64,000 nt of DNA from Algibacter pacificus (GCF_008033385.1 NZ_VOGY01000002.1:1-64000), one strand, 5' to 3'. Counted from the first letter of the stretch, positions 47,146-56,883 are shown. A program made the numbers and translations. The notes: generated by a model not told the origin, from the letters alone.

Positions 47146-48711
47146 TTAATCTTCTTCAGGGAAAGTAATATGTTGGTAGGCACCAATATCGGGAGCATTG
47201 GTTCTAGTGACCCCTAAAATATCGGTAGGCGATTGTAGTGAAAAAGTAGGATTTCCGTTGTTTATAGCTGCGGAATCATCGCCAATTATAAGTTGATTTA
47301 AGCTGGTGTCTTTGAAATTTGGATCTTCATTAAATATGTTGTTTTCAAAGTGATTGGTATCTGTTAAATCGTAAATAGCTTCAGTATAATTATTGTTATC
47401 ATCTTGAAAACGCAACAAGCAATTTGTGAATTTAAAGTTGAAACTAACCGATTCATCTTCTATTTGTTCCAATGAAAATTCTGGGTTATCATTGCCGTAA
47501 ATAATACAATTGTTGAAATTTGCTTCACCTAAATCGGCTAGCGTGGCATTGTTATCTTCATCTAAAATAAAATTATTTAGGAGTATGGCAGGTAATTGTC
47601 TAAAACTATGATTCCAATAATTAACTAGTGTCGCATGTGTAAAGTTATAGCGTCCACCAATAGTGCCTGCAAAAGCCGACTGTCCTGCGTTGTTTATAAC
47701 CACATTTTTACCAGAAATGGAGGTGTTTCTACCCATAATACCAAAATTTGCGGAGTTGTAAATTTGAGTATTATTGATGGTTAATTTGTTGTTTGTTGCA
47801 TTTGGATTGCCATCGCATAAAATGCCAACATTTGCGTTTTTTATGGTGGTGTAATTTATTTCATTGTTTATACTGCCATCAAACAACCAAATGGTTCCCC
47901 ATTGTCCTGGTATTTCAGAAAAATCGGGTTCTTGGCGGTCGCCTTCAAAAATCACTTCGTTTTCTAAAATATCTTGGTCGTTACTTAGAGCGCCGTTTAT
48001 TTTTAAAGAAGCGCCGTTGGTTACTATAAGGCCAGATTCCGAATGAAAATACACGCGAGCTCCCGCATCTATGGTGAGTGTTTTATTCCCGGGTACGGCG
48101 GCAAAGCCATAAATTACGTAAGGTTTGCTGTTGGTAAAATGAAGTTCGCTTGGTAATAATTCACGTCCTTGTAAATCGGTATTAACTGTTTCTCCGTCAA
48201 TATTAAGACTTAAGGTTTCTACAATTTTAGTGGTGTTATCGCGATCTGGATATATAAAAATGGCATCTTTTACTAGGGTTACCAATTCTACTTTTTGTTG
48301 GTTGGCACCAGTATCAAACTCAATAGCATCGGTGTATAAAAATTGGTTTGAAATTGCCGCTTCATTTTCAATATCAACCGTGGTTTCTATAAAAATATAG
48401 AGACTGTCTTTTGCTAAAAGTTCCACGTTTTCAAAGGTTTTCCCTGTACTGCCATCAACATTTAAACGATAATTTGAGGTTTCGCCTAAAGCTAACTTTA
48501 CTGTAGGAATAAGAATATCCTTATTACTGTTGTTGTAAACTTTTAAGTTATACGTGCTAGAACCAATTTTTGTAAAAATAGTATCTAAATAAACCGTGTC
48601 TTTTGAGAAGGTAAGCTCTCCAGTGCTTCTAGAAAATTCAAAATCCTTTCGGCAGGAGCTACAAAGTATTAAAAATCCTATGGTAAGTAAACAGTAAAAG
48701 GCGCGTTTCAT
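47146..48711 (-). CDS. Lipoprotein with beta-helix repeats
   Basis: A 521-residue lipoprotein with lipobox near C19-C20 (LILCSSC). The N-terminal part (about 20-190) is beta-sandwich-like, and residues about 205-470 carry parallel beta-helix repeats with recurrent IYN/INNTQIYN elements. The end (ILGVTRTNAPDIGAYQ) is common in Bacteroidota beta-helix proteins. It lies 32 bp after the DUF6048 gene and probably belongs to that operon. No enzyme motif is seen. Confidence 0.8.
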   Translation of the reverse strand: MKRAFYCLLTIGFLILCSSCRKDFEFSRSTGELTFSKDTVYLDTIFTKIGSSTYNLKVYNNSNKDILIPTVKLALGETSNYRLNVDGSTGKTFENVELLAKDSLYIFIETTVDIENEAAISNQFLYTDAIEFDTGANQQKVELVTLVKDAIFIYPDRDNTTKIVETLSLNIDGETVNTDLQGRELLPSELHFTNSKPYVIYGFAAVPGNKTLTIDAGARVYFHSESGLIVTNGASLKINGALSNDQDILENEVIFEGDRQEPDFSEIPGQWGTIWLFDGSINNEINYTTIKNANVGILCDGNPNATNNKLTINNTQIYNSANFGIMGRNTSISGKNVVINNAGQSAFAGTIGGRYNFTHATLVNYWNHSFRQLPAILLNNFILDEDNNATLADLGEANFNNCIIYGNDNPEFSLEQIEDESVSFNFKFTNCLLRFQDDNNNYTEAIYDLTDTNHFENNIFNEDPNFKDTSLNQLIIGDDSAAINNGNPTFSLQSPTDILGVTRTNAPDIGAYQHITFPEED

Positions 48712-48743
48712 TTTAGAGGTTTTAATCGTATTAAAAAAACAGA

Positions 48744-49472
48744 CTATTTATCTTTTTTATAAAGTGGAATTCGGTAAGATAATGAATATCCAAAACCTAC
48801 ACCAATATTATTACTATCGTATGTTTTGTTAAAGCCAGGGATGTAAACATTTGTAAAATTGTCTGGTTCGGTTTCCGATGCTAATAATTTAAGTTGCACG
48901 TTTACGCCAGCATAAAGATTATTGAATAGCTCTACCTTCATCCCTAAAATAATTTCTGCCCATACCGCACTTAAGTTGTTAAATTCTTTTAAATCGCTTG
49001 AGGAATATTGTGGTAACCAATATTGGTTGGTAGTGTATATTTTAAAACTATTAAGTTCTTGACTAAAAGAACTAAAGCCTAAACGAAACCCCATGTAAAC
49101 CATATTATCCATGGTAAGCCAGTTTTCATACATATTTACATCGATACCTGCTTTTAAATAGCTTCCTTTTGTGGTGATATCCAAATAATTGGTAACGGTA
49201 TTTTTATCGTCAAATCCAATTTCGGCAGCGAGGTATAAATGTTTTTTTAATCGGAAATCGGCTTTTAATTCAAAACCACTATAATCATCTTCCGCAAAGG
49301 AGCGTGCTAATTTACTAATATCGCCACCTATGCGAATGCCGTATTTTTCTTTTATTTTAATAGAATCGTTTACCGTACTTGGAATACTATCATTTTGCGC
49401 GTTTAAAGACACACAAAATAATAATAGCACGACGCTATTAATGAAATAAGTTAAAGTGTGCTTCTGTTTCAT
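48744..49472 (-). CDS. DUF6048-family outer-membrane-like protein
   Basis: A 242-residue exported protein with a signal peptide (about 1-25, LFCVSLNAQ) and a beta-strand-rich body (GIRIGGDISKLARSF, FGYSLSYRIPLY), as in small outer-membrane barrels. The DUF6048 call rests on these motifs and on its pairing with the DUF6452 gene, which it overlaps by 35 bases. Function unknown. Confidence 0.82.
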   Translation of the reverse strand: MKQKHTLTYFINSVVLLLFCVSLNAQNDSIPSTVNDSIKIKEKYGIRIGGDISKLARSFAEDDYSGFELKADFRLKKHLYLAAEIGFDDKNTVTNYLDITTKGSYLKAGIDVNMYENWLTMDNMVYMGFRLGFSSFSQELNSFKIYTTNQYWLPQYSSSDLKEFNNLSAVWAEIILGMKVELFNNLYAGVNVQLKLLASETEPDNFTNVYIPGFNKTYDSNNIGVGFGYSLSYRIPLYKKDK

Positions 49473-49983
49473 CTTCTACAGATTGGTTTGCGTTTAGGGG
49501 TGAAATGGATTTTATCCAATTATCTTCATCACTTTCAAGTTGAATTGTGACGTCTTCGAAAATGGTTTTATAACCACAAGCTCGAGAAACGAACACTTCG
49601 GTACGGGTGTAATTTATGGTAATAATATCTTCGTTACCTTCATAATAATCATCGGTAGCATCATCTGGAGTATCATTATCATTTACAGTTGCGCCTTCAA
49701 GTAATCTATACTGCGTGCTGTTTTCTGTTGTTTTTAAAGGGAGTACTAATTCGTTGCTGGTTACTAGTTCGTATCCGGGTAAAATGGTCTCGCTACCAAC
49801 GCCAGCAATGACTAATTTAAAAACATTTTTACTACTATCTTCATTAGAGTAATCGAAAAGATCAATAATTAAATCGGGGGTTGTCGAAGTAATTTCCGGA
49901 CAAATATCATCTCGTTCACAACTTATAGTTATCCCCACGATTAATAAAACTATGGGGATAAAAAGAATTTTAAAATATTTCAT
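49438..49983 (-). CDS. DUF6452-family lipoprotein
   Basis: A 181-residue lipoprotein with lipobox cysteine C22 (GITISC) followed by ERDDICPE, typical of DUF6452. Its 3' end overlaps the DUF6048 start, so the two are translationally coupled. It lies 61 bp downstream of rlmD, the common arrangement in Flavobacteriaceae. Function unknown; a partner role in the envelope with DUF6048 is inferred. Confidence 0.83.
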   Translation of the reverse strand: MKYFKILFIPIVLLIVGITISCERDDICPEITSTTPDLIIDLFDYSNEDSSKNVFKLVIAGVGSETILPGYELVTSNELVLPLKTTENSTQYRLLEGATVNDNDTPDDATDDYYEGNEDIITINYTRTEVFVSRACGYKTIFEDVTIQLESDEDNWIKSISPLNANQSVEDETEAHFNLFH

Positions 49984-50044
49984 ATTCCATTAAAATGTAT
50001 TCCTGTTATCAAGAAAAAGGCGTTGTTAAAGGTCTTTTTTTTGA

Positions 50045-51457
50045 CTAACGTTTTTCTAAAAGCACGACATTTTCCACATGAAAAGTTTGTGGAAACATAT
50101 CTACCGCTTGTGTTTTTACTACTTTATATTGTGCATCCATAAGCGCTAAATCTCTAGCTTGTGTTGCGCTATTACAGCTTACATACACCACTCGCGACGG
50201 CGCAATGTTTAGTATTTGCTGTACCACATCTTTATGCATACCATCCCTTGGCGGATCGGTAATTATAATATCTGGCGTACCGTGGGCAGCAATAAAATCT
50301 GCATTAAACACATTTTTCATGTCGCCTACAAAGAACTCAACGTTGTTTATGTTATTAAATTGTGCATTTTCTTTTGCAGCGGTAATAGCATCGGGCACAG
50401 CTTCTACGCCAACCACTTTTTTTGCTTGTTTAGCAACAAATTGCGCAATAGTTCCGGTACCTGTATATAAATCGTAAACCAGTTCGTTTCCAGTTAATCC
50501 AGCAAAATCTCTAGTAATTTTATAAAGTTCGAAAGCTTGATCGGAATTGGTTTGATAGAACGATTTAGCGTTAATTTTAAATTTTAAACCTTCCATTTCT
50601 TCAAAAATATGATCGGCACCTTTATAGCAAATCACTTCCTGATCGTAAATGGTATCATTAGCTTTTCCGTTAATAACGTATTGTAGCGATGTGATTTCCG
50701 GAAAGGTTTCAGCTAAATAATCTAAAATTAATTCACGTTTTTCTTTGTTTTCTTTAAAGAATTGAATCATCACCATAATATCCCCCGTACTTGATGTTCT
50801 AATCATCATGGTACGTAAAAATCCGGTTTGATTTCTAGTATTGAAAAATTCTAAATCGTTTTCAAGAGCGAATGCTTTAACCGCATTTCTAATCGCGTTA
50901 GACGGATCGGCTTGTAAGTGGCATTTTTTTACATCTAAAATTTTGTCCCACATACCCGGAATATGAAAACCTAAAGCATTTCTGTCTCCTAAATCTTCGT
51001 CTGATTGTACTTCTTCCAAGGTTAACCAACGGCTATCGCTAAACGAAAACTCCATCTTATTTCTATAGAAATACTGGTTTTTTGCTCCAAAAATAGGAGT
51101 GACTTCTGGTAATTCTATATGCCCAATACGGGTTAAATTATTAGTCACTTCTTTTTGTTTGTAAAACAGCTGATGCTCGTAAGCCATATCTTGCCATTTA
51201 CAACCACCACAGGTTCCAAAATGCTCGCAAGCAGGCGTGGTTCTTTTATCCGATAGTTTATGAAACACCGTAGCTTTACCTTCATAATACGCTTTACGCT
51301 TTTTAAAGGTTTGTACATCTACCACATCGCCAGGTACAGCATTTGGTAAAAAAATAACTTTTCCGTCGGGCGCTTTAGCTATGGTTTTTCCTTTAGCTCC
51401 AGCATCGATAACTTCGACGTTTTCAAAAACTTGTTTTCTTGTTTTTCTTCTTGACAT
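50045..51457 (-). CDS. rlmD: 23S rRNA (uracil(1939)-C5)-methyltransferase
   Basis: A 470-residue RNA methyltransferase of the RumA family. An N-terminal TRAM domain (about 5-65) precedes an iron-sulfur cluster motif (CEHFGTCGGCKWQDM, about 80-90 plus a later cysteine) and a SAM-binding domain with DLYTGTGTIAQF, TDPPRDGMH, and the nucleophile region VYVSCNSATQARDL. It modifies 23S rRNA. Transcription from the box at 51472 gives a leader of about ten bases, supporting this start. Confidence 0.95.
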   Translation of the reverse strand: MSRRKTRKQVFENVEVIDAGAKGKTIAKAPDGKVIFLPNAVPGDVVDVQTFKKRKAYYEGKATVFHKLSDKRTTPACEHFGTCGGCKWQDMAYEHQLFYKQKEVTNNLTRIGHIELPEVTPIFGAKNQYFYRNKMEFSFSDSRWLTLEEVQSDEDLGDRNALGFHIPGMWDKILDVKKCHLQADPSNAIRNAVKAFALENDLEFFNTRNQTGFLRTMMIRTSSTGDIMVMIQFFKENKEKRELILDYLAETFPEITSLQYVINGKANDTIYDQEVICYKGADHIFEEMEGLKFKINAKSFYQTNSDQAFELYKITRDFAGLTGNELVYDLYTGTGTIAQFVAKQAKKVVGVEAVPDAITAAKENAQFNNINNVEFFVGDMKNVFNADFIAAHGTPDIIITDPPRDGMHKDVVQQILNIAPSRVVYVSCNSATQARDLALMDAQYKVVKTQAVDMFPQTFHVENVVLLEKR

Positions 51458-51471
51458 GCTGCAAAAATACT

Positions 51472-51479
51472 AATAGCCA
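51472..51479 (-). promoter_or_regulatory. -7 box for rlmD
   Basis: On the minus strand TATTTTTG fits TAnnTTTG, 14 bases before the start codon. It probably drives rlmD, DUF6452, DUF6048 and the beta-helix lipoprotein. Confidence 0.6.
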
Positions 51480-51621
51480 GAAATAAATTTCACATTATTT
51501 TCAATTAGTTTATTGTAATTTCAATTTCAACTGAAATATAAAGATGTTTTTAGGTTGAAAAGGAGTAAGTTGAGTATTCAATTTCGGTTTAATTGGTATA
51601 AAATTTTGCATGAATTCCATA

Positions 51622-51658
51622 AAAAAAGCTGCTTAGTAAATTACCAAACAGCTTTTTT
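51622..51658 (-). terminator. Terminator of the mechanosensitive channel gene
   Basis: A long hairpin: AAAAAAGCTG pairs with CAGCTTTTTT, and the inner bases pair further with two mismatches around a tiny loop. It begins 18 bases past the stop of the channel gene on the minus strand. Confidence 0.85.
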
Positions 51659-51676
51659 ATGCTTATATTAAATGGG

Positions 51677-52846
51677 TTATTTTTTATTGAATTTGTTAAG
51701 TATTTTATCCATTTGTTTTCCTGCGGCTTCACGACCACCAAGTCCGAAAGATAGGATAATGGTTAGCGCAACGGTACCTAAAGAAATTCCAAAGGCTAGG
51801 TTTATAATTTCATCGGCAAGCCCCATAGTTCTTAAACTGATGGCTAAGAAAATAGCGATTATTGCAATTCTAATAATAGAGGCAACAAACGTATTATCAT
51901 CATTTTTAGAGAAATTAGTGGCTGCAACAGAAGCAATCCAGTTTCCTAAAGCTAAAATTACTAGTCCAAAAATTATTTTTCCAGAATAGTTAGTAATGGT
52001 GTATAAAATATCTGTTAAATAACCAAATTCTAGTTTATCAACAGCAGTTGTAAGACCAAACAAAATAATAAAATAATACACTAAGTTACCTATAATTTTA
52101 ACCAAATTGGTGCTTCCGGTAACGGCTCCTAAACCAGCTTTATTAAAAAAGTTGTTTAGGTTCATACTGTTTAGTAAGTCTTTTATAAGTTCGCTTAAAA
52201 AACGGCCCCCAACTACAAAAATTATGATAATAATAGCGGCTAGTATTACTTTTGGAATAGCGCTAAAAAAGTCCTTTAACATAGTTGTTGCAGGTTCCGA
52301 AATGGCATCCATATTTAAGATATTAAAAGCTGAGATAAGTAGCGGAATAAAAATAAATATGAAAACAATTTTTTTAATAACATTAACGATATCAATGTTT
52401 TCAGGCAGCTTTAATTTAGGTGTTAATTTTTGAATAGAATCTCCCGAAAGTTCCACCAGTTCTGATACTATAGTGGCTAACATATAGCCAATATAACTTA
52501 CCAAGCCCGCTCCAATAATATTAGGAATAAAACCAGTAAACTCACTAAGCATATTTTTTAAAGGGTCCAGTACGTTACTCATACCAAGTTTCTCAAGGGC
52601 TAACAAGAAAACGAAAATCATTATTAAAAAGTAAATTAACTTGCTAATAAATTTTGAAAGACTAAGGTTGGAGTTTTTTAATTTATTATCGATTCCTGTT
52701 TTTTGTAATAATTTAAAAATAAGTCGTTTTAGTAATCCGGCAACAAACCATCCAATAATAAGAATGATTAGTGCGGCTATGGCTCCAGATAAGTTTGCAC
52801 CAACAGTTTCGGTAAAATTGTCCAATACATTTGATAAATAATTCAT
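51677..52846 (-). CDS. Mechanosensitive ion channel-like membrane protein
   Basis: A 389-residue inner-membrane protein with repeated conserved TM-helix modules (for example ALIILIIGWFVAGLLKRL, IIIFVVGGRFLSELIKDLL, LVILALGNWIASVAATNF), as in MscS-related 'TM helix' proteins of Bacteroidota. The C-terminus has the glycine-rich LSFGLGGREAAGKQMDK. It probably responds to membrane tension or osmotic stress. The start at 52846 (MNYLSNVLDN) is preferred over one 15 codons upstream, whose extension does not look like protein. Confidence 0.85.
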   Translation of the reverse strand: MNYLSNVLDNFTETVGANLSGAIAALIILIIGWFVAGLLKRLIFKLLQKTGIDNKLKNSNLSLSKFISKLIYFLIMIFVFLLALEKLGMSNVLDPLKNMLSEFTGFIPNIIGAGLVSYIGYMLATIVSELVELSGDSIQKLTPKLKLPENIDIVNVIKKIVFIFIFIPLLISAFNILNMDAISEPATTMLKDFFSAIPKVILAAIIIIIFVVGGRFLSELIKDLLNSMNLNNFFNKAGLGAVTGSTNLVKIIGNLVYYFIILFGLTTAVDKLEFGYLTDILYTITNYSGKIIFGLVILALGNWIASVAATNFSKNDDNTFVASIIRIAIIAIFLAISLRTMGLADEIINLAFGISLGTVALTIILSFGLGGREAAGKQMDKILNKFNKK

Positions 52847-53020
52847 AATTTTTGTGTTGTTGATTAATAAATAGTTACTGTTTAGACACATAAAGGATTA
52901 AAAAGACACTTTTTGAATGAATATTTTATAAATTTGAACTTCTTAGGGATGATTTCTCTCCCACGCTGAATTTTCGAAACCACGAAAGGATAAAGGTAGA
53001 GAAGGAATGGTTATTTTATA

Positions 53021-53041
53021 ATATCCATTTTTTTTGGATAT
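53021..53041 (+). other. Inverted repeat in the rocD leader
   Basis: ATATCC and GGATAT flank nine bases that are mostly T, 22 bases before the rocD start codon. It could be an operator or a small mRNA hairpin; nothing else supports a role. Confidence 0.3.
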
Positions 53042-53062
53042 CAACATTTAAATTTTTTTAAA

Positions 53063-54307
53063 ATGGCTGTTTTAGAGCAATTAACTTCGCAACAAGCGAT
53101 AGATTTAGAAAACAAGTATGGTGCACATAATTACCATCCGTTACCGGTAGTATTAAGTAAAGGAGAAGGGGTGTACGTTTGGGATGTAGATGGGAAACGA
53201 TATTACGATTTCTTGTCGGCATATTCGGCAGTAAACCAAGGACACTGTCATCCAAAAATTGTCAATGCGATGGTACAACAAGCGCAAACATTGGCATTAA
53301 CTTCGAGAGCATTTTATAATGATATGCTTGGGAAGTATGAAAAGTTTGCCTGCGAATTTTTTGGATTCGATAAGCTTTTGCCAATGAATACCGGTGCCGA
53401 AGCGGTAGAAACAGCATTGAAACTATGTAGAAAATGGGCTTACGAAGTAAAGGGTATTGCAGAAAATGAAGCTGAAATTATAGTATGCGAAAATAATTTT
53501 CATGGCCGGACTACTACTATAATTTCGTTTTCTAACGATCCTGTGGCGCGTAAAAATTTTGGACCCTATACCAACGGATTTATTAAAATTGAATATAATA
53601 ATTTAGACGCTTTAGAATCCGTTTTAAAAAACAACCCAAATATAAGTGGTTTTTTAGTAGAACCGATACAAGGCGAGGCCGGGGTTTATGTGCCCGATGA
53701 ACATTATTTATCAGGCGCCAAAGCATTATGCGAAAAGTACCATGTGCTTTTTATAGCCGATGAAGTGCAAACAGGAATTGCTAGAACCGGAAAATTACTA
53801 GCCGTAGATCATGAAAACGTAAAACCTGATATTTTAATTCTTGGAAAAGCCATTAGTGGAGGCGTTTACCCCGTATCGGCAGTGTTAGCCAATAATAGTA
53901 TTATGGATGTGATAAAACCAGGAAACCACGGCAGTACTTTTGGTGGAAATCCTGTTGCAGCAGCTGTGGCAACAGCAGCATTAGAGGTTATTCGTGATGA
54001 AAAACTTGCAGAACGCGCATCGGTTTTAGGCGATTTGTTTAGAAAAGAACTTAATAAATATATTGAAACCAGTAAAATTGTAAACTTAGTTCGCGGTAAA
54101 GGTTTACTAAACGCTATTGTGATTAATGATGATGAAGAAAGCGATACAGCATGGAATATTTGTTTGGCTTTACGTGATAATGGATTGCTAGCAAAACCAA
54201 CACATGGTAACATTATTCGTTTTGCACCACCTTTAGTGATGACCGAAGAACAATTATTAGACTGCGTTTCTATTATTACAAAAACATTATCTCAATTTGA
54301 AGAGTAA
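53063..54307 (+). CDS. rocD: Ornithine aminotransferase
   Basis: A 414-residue PLP enzyme that transfers the delta-amino group of ornithine to 2-oxoglutarate, giving glutamate semialdehyde. Family motifs include [17 protein letters not shown] near 20, [25 protein letters not shown] and the PLP-lysine region [18 protein letters not shown] near 260. The length is normal. It is monocistronic, ending at a strong terminator. Confidence 0.97.
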   Translation: MAVLEQLTSQQAIDLENKYGAHNYHPLPVVLSKGEGVYVWDVDGKRYYDFLSAYSAVNQGHCHPKIVNAMVQQAQTLALTSRAFYNDMLGKYEKFACEFFGFDKLLPMNTGAEAVETALKLCRKWAYEVKGIAENEAEIIVCENNFHGRTTTIISFSNDPVARKNFGPYTNGFIKIEYNNLDALESVLKNNPNISGFLVEPIQGEAGVYVPDEHYLSGAKALCEKYHVLFIADEVQTGIARTGKLLAVDHENVKPDILILGKAISGGVYPVSAVLANNSIMDVIKPGNHGSTFGGNPVAAAVATAALEVIRDEKLAERASVLGDLFRKELNKYIETSKIVNLVRGKGLLNAIVINDDEESDTAWNICLALRDNGLLAKPTHGNIIRFAPPLVMTEEQLLDCVSIITKTLSQFEE

Positions 54308-54330
54308 TAGATTTCTAAAAAATAGAGCAT

Positions 54331-54360
54331 AAAAAACGCGACCCAATGGTCGCGTTTTTT
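54331..54360. terminator. Bidirectional terminator after rocD
   Basis: A perfect stem: AAAAAACGCGACC with GGTCGCGTTTTTT around a four-base loop. It serves rocD and the convergent small membrane protein gene. Confidence 0.92.
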
Positions 54361-54377
54361 ATTATTTAAACATTGGG

Positions 54378-54710
54378 TTATTGTCCCATCATTTCTTGCA
54401 TTCTTTCTCTAAGTAAATCTTGGTCTTGCATAGTCTCCCATCCAAAAGTAGTTACTAACCACAGTACAAAAAGTAAATATAAAACACTTAATATTACTCC
54501 TATAATAGCAAGAATTTTTCCTGTTTTTATATTTTGTATTCCAGAATATTCTTCAGGTGAGGCATTGTAAATAGCGATTGATTTTTTCGCTAAAACAATG
54601 GCAACTATACCAAGTATTAAACCAATAATACCATAGCAACAACAGGTGACTATAGATAAAATTCCGAATACTAAAATAAGCGTTGTGTTAGGTAGTTTTT
54701 GTTTTTCCAT
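54378..54710 (-). CDS. CCC-motif small membrane protein
   Basis: A 110-residue inner-membrane protein with two hydrophobic segments (about 10-38 and 66-90). The run of three cysteines (IVTCCCYGIIG) gives the Bacteroidota family its name. The C-terminus is charged (RERMQEMMGQ). Function unknown. It lies 16 bases downstream of the DUF2752 gene on the same strand. Confidence 0.85.
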   Translation of the reverse strand: MEKQKLPNTTLILVFGILSIVTCCCYGIIGLILGIVAIVLAKKSIAIYNASPEEYSGIQNIKTGKILAIIGVILSVLYLLFVLWLVTTFGWETMQDQDLLRERMQEMMGQ

Positions 54711-54726
54711 GGTATATTTTTAAGTG

Positions 54727-55014
54727 TTAATTATAAAAGTTTTTTATGATGTAGCTCGTTACAATAATGACTAAATTTAAAATCCCAAGAGCAACGGTTA
54801 TTTTATGCGAAAAATTAATTTTTTTAAATAGGGTTAAAACTATAAAGCCAAAAAGTAATATTAAAGTATAAATAGCAGGGTACATTTTAAAAGCTGCTAC
54901 AAATTCTCCTTGAAAAAGAAGCGAAATAGAACGCTGCATACCACAACCCATACACTCTACACCAAAGAGCTCTTTGTTTAGGCAAGGCAACATGTATTTT
55001 TCTAGAGATTGCAT
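54727..55014 (-). CDS. DUF2752-family membrane protein
   Basis: A 95-residue protein with the DUF2752 core: CLNKELFGVECMGCGMQRS, then two membrane helices (about 40-60 and 70-92). The CxGCGxxR stretch is diagnostic; the function is unknown. The start at 55014 (MQSLEKYML) is preferred over one 15 codons upstream; a still shorter one (MLPCLNKEL, 54993) is possible. Confidence 0.83.
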   Translation of the reverse strand: MQSLEKYMLPCLNKELFGVECMGCGMQRSISLLFQGEFVAAFKMYPAIYTLILLFGFIVLTLFKKINFSHKITVALGILNLVIIVTSYIIKNFYN

Positions 55015-55186
55015 ATAAAATATAGTTTTGCTACTTGCTAAAATACTAAAAGCCCGCAAACAAAAAAATGCTTTATGCTTTTTTGTTTACAAGCTTTTTA
55101 GTTTAATAGGAGAAGCGAGTAGCCAACAATATATTTTATTAAAATTTAAGAACATGTTAGCCAATTTTTTTTGGGTAGAATTTACT

Positions 55187-55194
55187 TAAATTTG
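55187..55194 (+). promoter_or_regulatory. -7 box for the small membrane protein/Smr operon
   Basis: TAAATTTG fits TAnnTTTG and ends four bases before the ATG at 55199, implying a leaderless or nearly leaderless transcript. Confidence 0.55.
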
Positions 55195-55198
55195 TGGC

Positions 55199-55387
55199 AT
55201 GAAGTATTTAAATTATATCTTAATTGTTGTTGGAGCAATAATAGCCATGTATGCTAAGGTTAATGATGGGCAAAACCAATATATATTAATTTCTGGAATT
55301 GTGTTTTTAATGATGGGTATTTATAGGGTGTCTAGAACGATACCGAGTAAGAAGGAAGAAGATTGGAATAACAATGAAGACATTTAA
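55199..55387 (+). CDS. Small two-helix membrane protein
   Basis: A 62-residue protein with two hydrophobic segments (about 4-20 and 28-44) and a charged tail (SKKEEDWNNNEDI). No named family is recognised; similar proteins occur next to Smr-domain genes in Flavobacteriaceae as far as I recall. It is followed 11 bp later by the Smr gene and has its own promoter box. Confidence 0.7.
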   Translation: MKYLNYILIVVGAIIAMYAKVNDGQNQYILISGIVFLMMGIYRVSRTIPSKKEEDWNNNEDI

Positions 55388-55398
55388 AATTAATTGAT

Positions 55399-55962
55399 AT
55401 GAAATTTAAAGTAAACGATTTTGTTTTAGTTTTAGATGAAAATTTATCTGGGAAAATAAAAAGGATAGAAGGAAATACGGTGTTTATTGAAACAACGGAC
55501 GGGTTTTTACTTGATTTTGAAGAAGATGAATTGGTTAAAGATACTTCTAAAAATGATTTTAAAACCGGATTATTTTCTCATAAAAGTATCAGTGCTGTTT
55601 TGGATGAAAAGGAAAAACCAACGCGCAGAAAATCTATAAAAGTAAAACCAAAAGATAGGTTTGAACCTACTATGGAGGTCGATTTACATATTAATCAATT
55701 GGTTAAATCGGCTAGAGGTATGAGTAATCATGATATGTTGACGATTCAATTAGATACGGCAAGGCAAAAACTAGATTGGGCCATAGCAAAACGTATACAA
55801 AAAATAGTATTTATCCATGGTGTAGGCGAAGGCATACTAAAAATGGAATTGGAATACCTTTTTGGACGCTATAATAATGTGAAATATTACGACGCGAATT
55901 ACCAAAAATATGGTTTAGGTGCAACCGAAGTTTATATTTACCAAAACGTAAGTCCTAATTAA
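55399..55962 (+). CDS. Smr-domain protein (MutS2 C-terminal-like)
   Basis: A 187-residue cytoplasmic protein. A small KOW-like beta domain (about 1-50, VNDFVLVLDENLSGKIKRI) is followed by an Smr domain (about 90-185) with EVDLHINQLV and VFIHGVGEGILK, matching the DLHG and HGxGxG motifs. Smr domains cut or bind nucleic acids and have been linked to ribosome rescue and recombination control; which applies here is unknown. Its 3' end overlaps the convergent lipoprotein gene by eight bases. Confidence 0.87.
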   Translation: MKFKVNDFVLVLDENLSGKIKRIEGNTVFIETTDGFLLDFEEDELVKDTSKNDFKTGLFSHKSISAVLDEKEKPTRRKSIKVKPKDRFEPTMEVDLHINQLVKSARGMSNHDMLTIQLDTARQKLDWAIAKRIQKIVFIHGVGEGILKMELEYLFGRYNNVKYYDANYQKYGLGATEVYIYQNVSPN

Positions 55963-56857
55963 AATTTGGTGTTTCAGTTGTTGAAGTCGATAGGCTACTG
56001 TCGCTTAAGGTTCCAAAATCAAATTCATCTTGAGATAAAAAGCTTAAACTAATATCAGATAGCGTAACCGTTACCAAATAAGTTTGATAAATAGTATGCG
56101 AGCGATACGCTGTTGCAGGTACAGTATTGTTTACTTCTTCGTTTAGATAATCGGGACCAATAAGACTATTTGTCGTGTCGTTTTTCGGGTTTTGATCTTG
56201 CAAGTTGTTTTCTTCATCACGTGTTAAAACGCCATCACCATCATCATCATCATCCAAATAATCAGGAGTGCCGTCACCGTCGGTGTCTTGTGCATCATCT
56301 AAGTTTCCATTACCATCTGGATCAGGATTTTCATCAGCGGTTAATACATTATCCCCATCATCATCCACATCAATATAATTTGGTATACCATCGCCGTCCG
56401 TATCATCATCAGTTAAATCGCCATTTCCATTAATATCTTCTAATTCGGCAGGAACACCATCGTTATCATCTTTGGTAAGTACAGTTAAAAATTTCGCAGT
56501 ACAGGCATCACTTTCGCTAGAAGAAATAATAACATCTTCAGGAATATCGCTACAGAATAAGCCAGAGGGTAAACTTTCATCTTGATACGTTCTATAATAA
56601 AATGTGGCGCTTTTTTCTACCTCTAAGGTGCCATTGTTATCAATTTTTAAAAGTTCGGCTAAAGTATAATTAGAAATTAAAACAGAAATAGATTCCGATG
56701 GATCATTTTTCGTTTTAAACAGGACCAAATCAGTTACGCCTTCGCAGGCACTAAAATCATCGTCAAATTCAAGATCTACAGTAATTATATCACCGTCATC
56801 ACAACTTTGAGTTGAAATAAAAAAAACACCTATAAATATATAAAGTAACTTGCGCAT
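55955..56857 (-). CDS. Lipoprotein with Asp-rich calcium-binding-type repeats
   Basis: A 300-residue lipoprotein with signal peptide and lipobox near C19 (FISTQSC). Residues about 145-245 contain DxDxDG-type repeats (DTDGDGIPNYIDVDDDGD, DTDGDGTPDYLDDDDDGDG), as in thrombospondin type 3 repeats that bind calcium. The start at 56857 is chosen over one 29 codons upstream because it begins the signal peptide and lies 14 bases after the predicted transcription start. Function unknown. Confidence 0.85.
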   Translation of the reverse strand: MRKLLYIFIGVFFISTQSCDDGDIITVDLEFDDDFSACEGVTDLVLFKTKNDPSESISVLISNYTLAELLKIDNNGTLEVEKSATFYYRTYQDESLPSGLFCSDIPEDVIISSSESDACTAKFLTVLTKDDNDGVPAELEDINGNGDLTDDDTDGDGIPNYIDVDDDGDNVLTADENPDPDGNGNLDDAQDTDGDGTPDYLDDDDDGDGVLTRDEENNLQDQNPKNDTTNSLIGPDYLNEEVNNTVPATAYRSHTIYQTYLVTVTLSDISLSFLSQDEFDFGTLSDSSLSTSTTETPNFN

Positions 56858-56875
56858 TGCATTCCTTGTTTGCCA

Positions 56876-56883
56876 CAAAAATA
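56876..56883 (-). promoter_or_regulatory. -7 box for the Asp-rich lipoprotein
   Basis: On the minus strand TATTTTTG fits TAnnTTTG, 18 bases before the start at 56857. It lies inside the longer alternative frame, which argues against the upstream start. Confidence 0.6.

Noticed and set aside
50205-50477. Two overlapping frames opposite rlmD
   Set aside because: Both are shadows of the conserved SAM-binding part of rlmD.
56170-56433. His-rich frame opposite the Asp-rich lipoprotein
   Set aside because: The histidine run is just the complement of GAT/GAC aspartate codons in the calcium-binding repeats.
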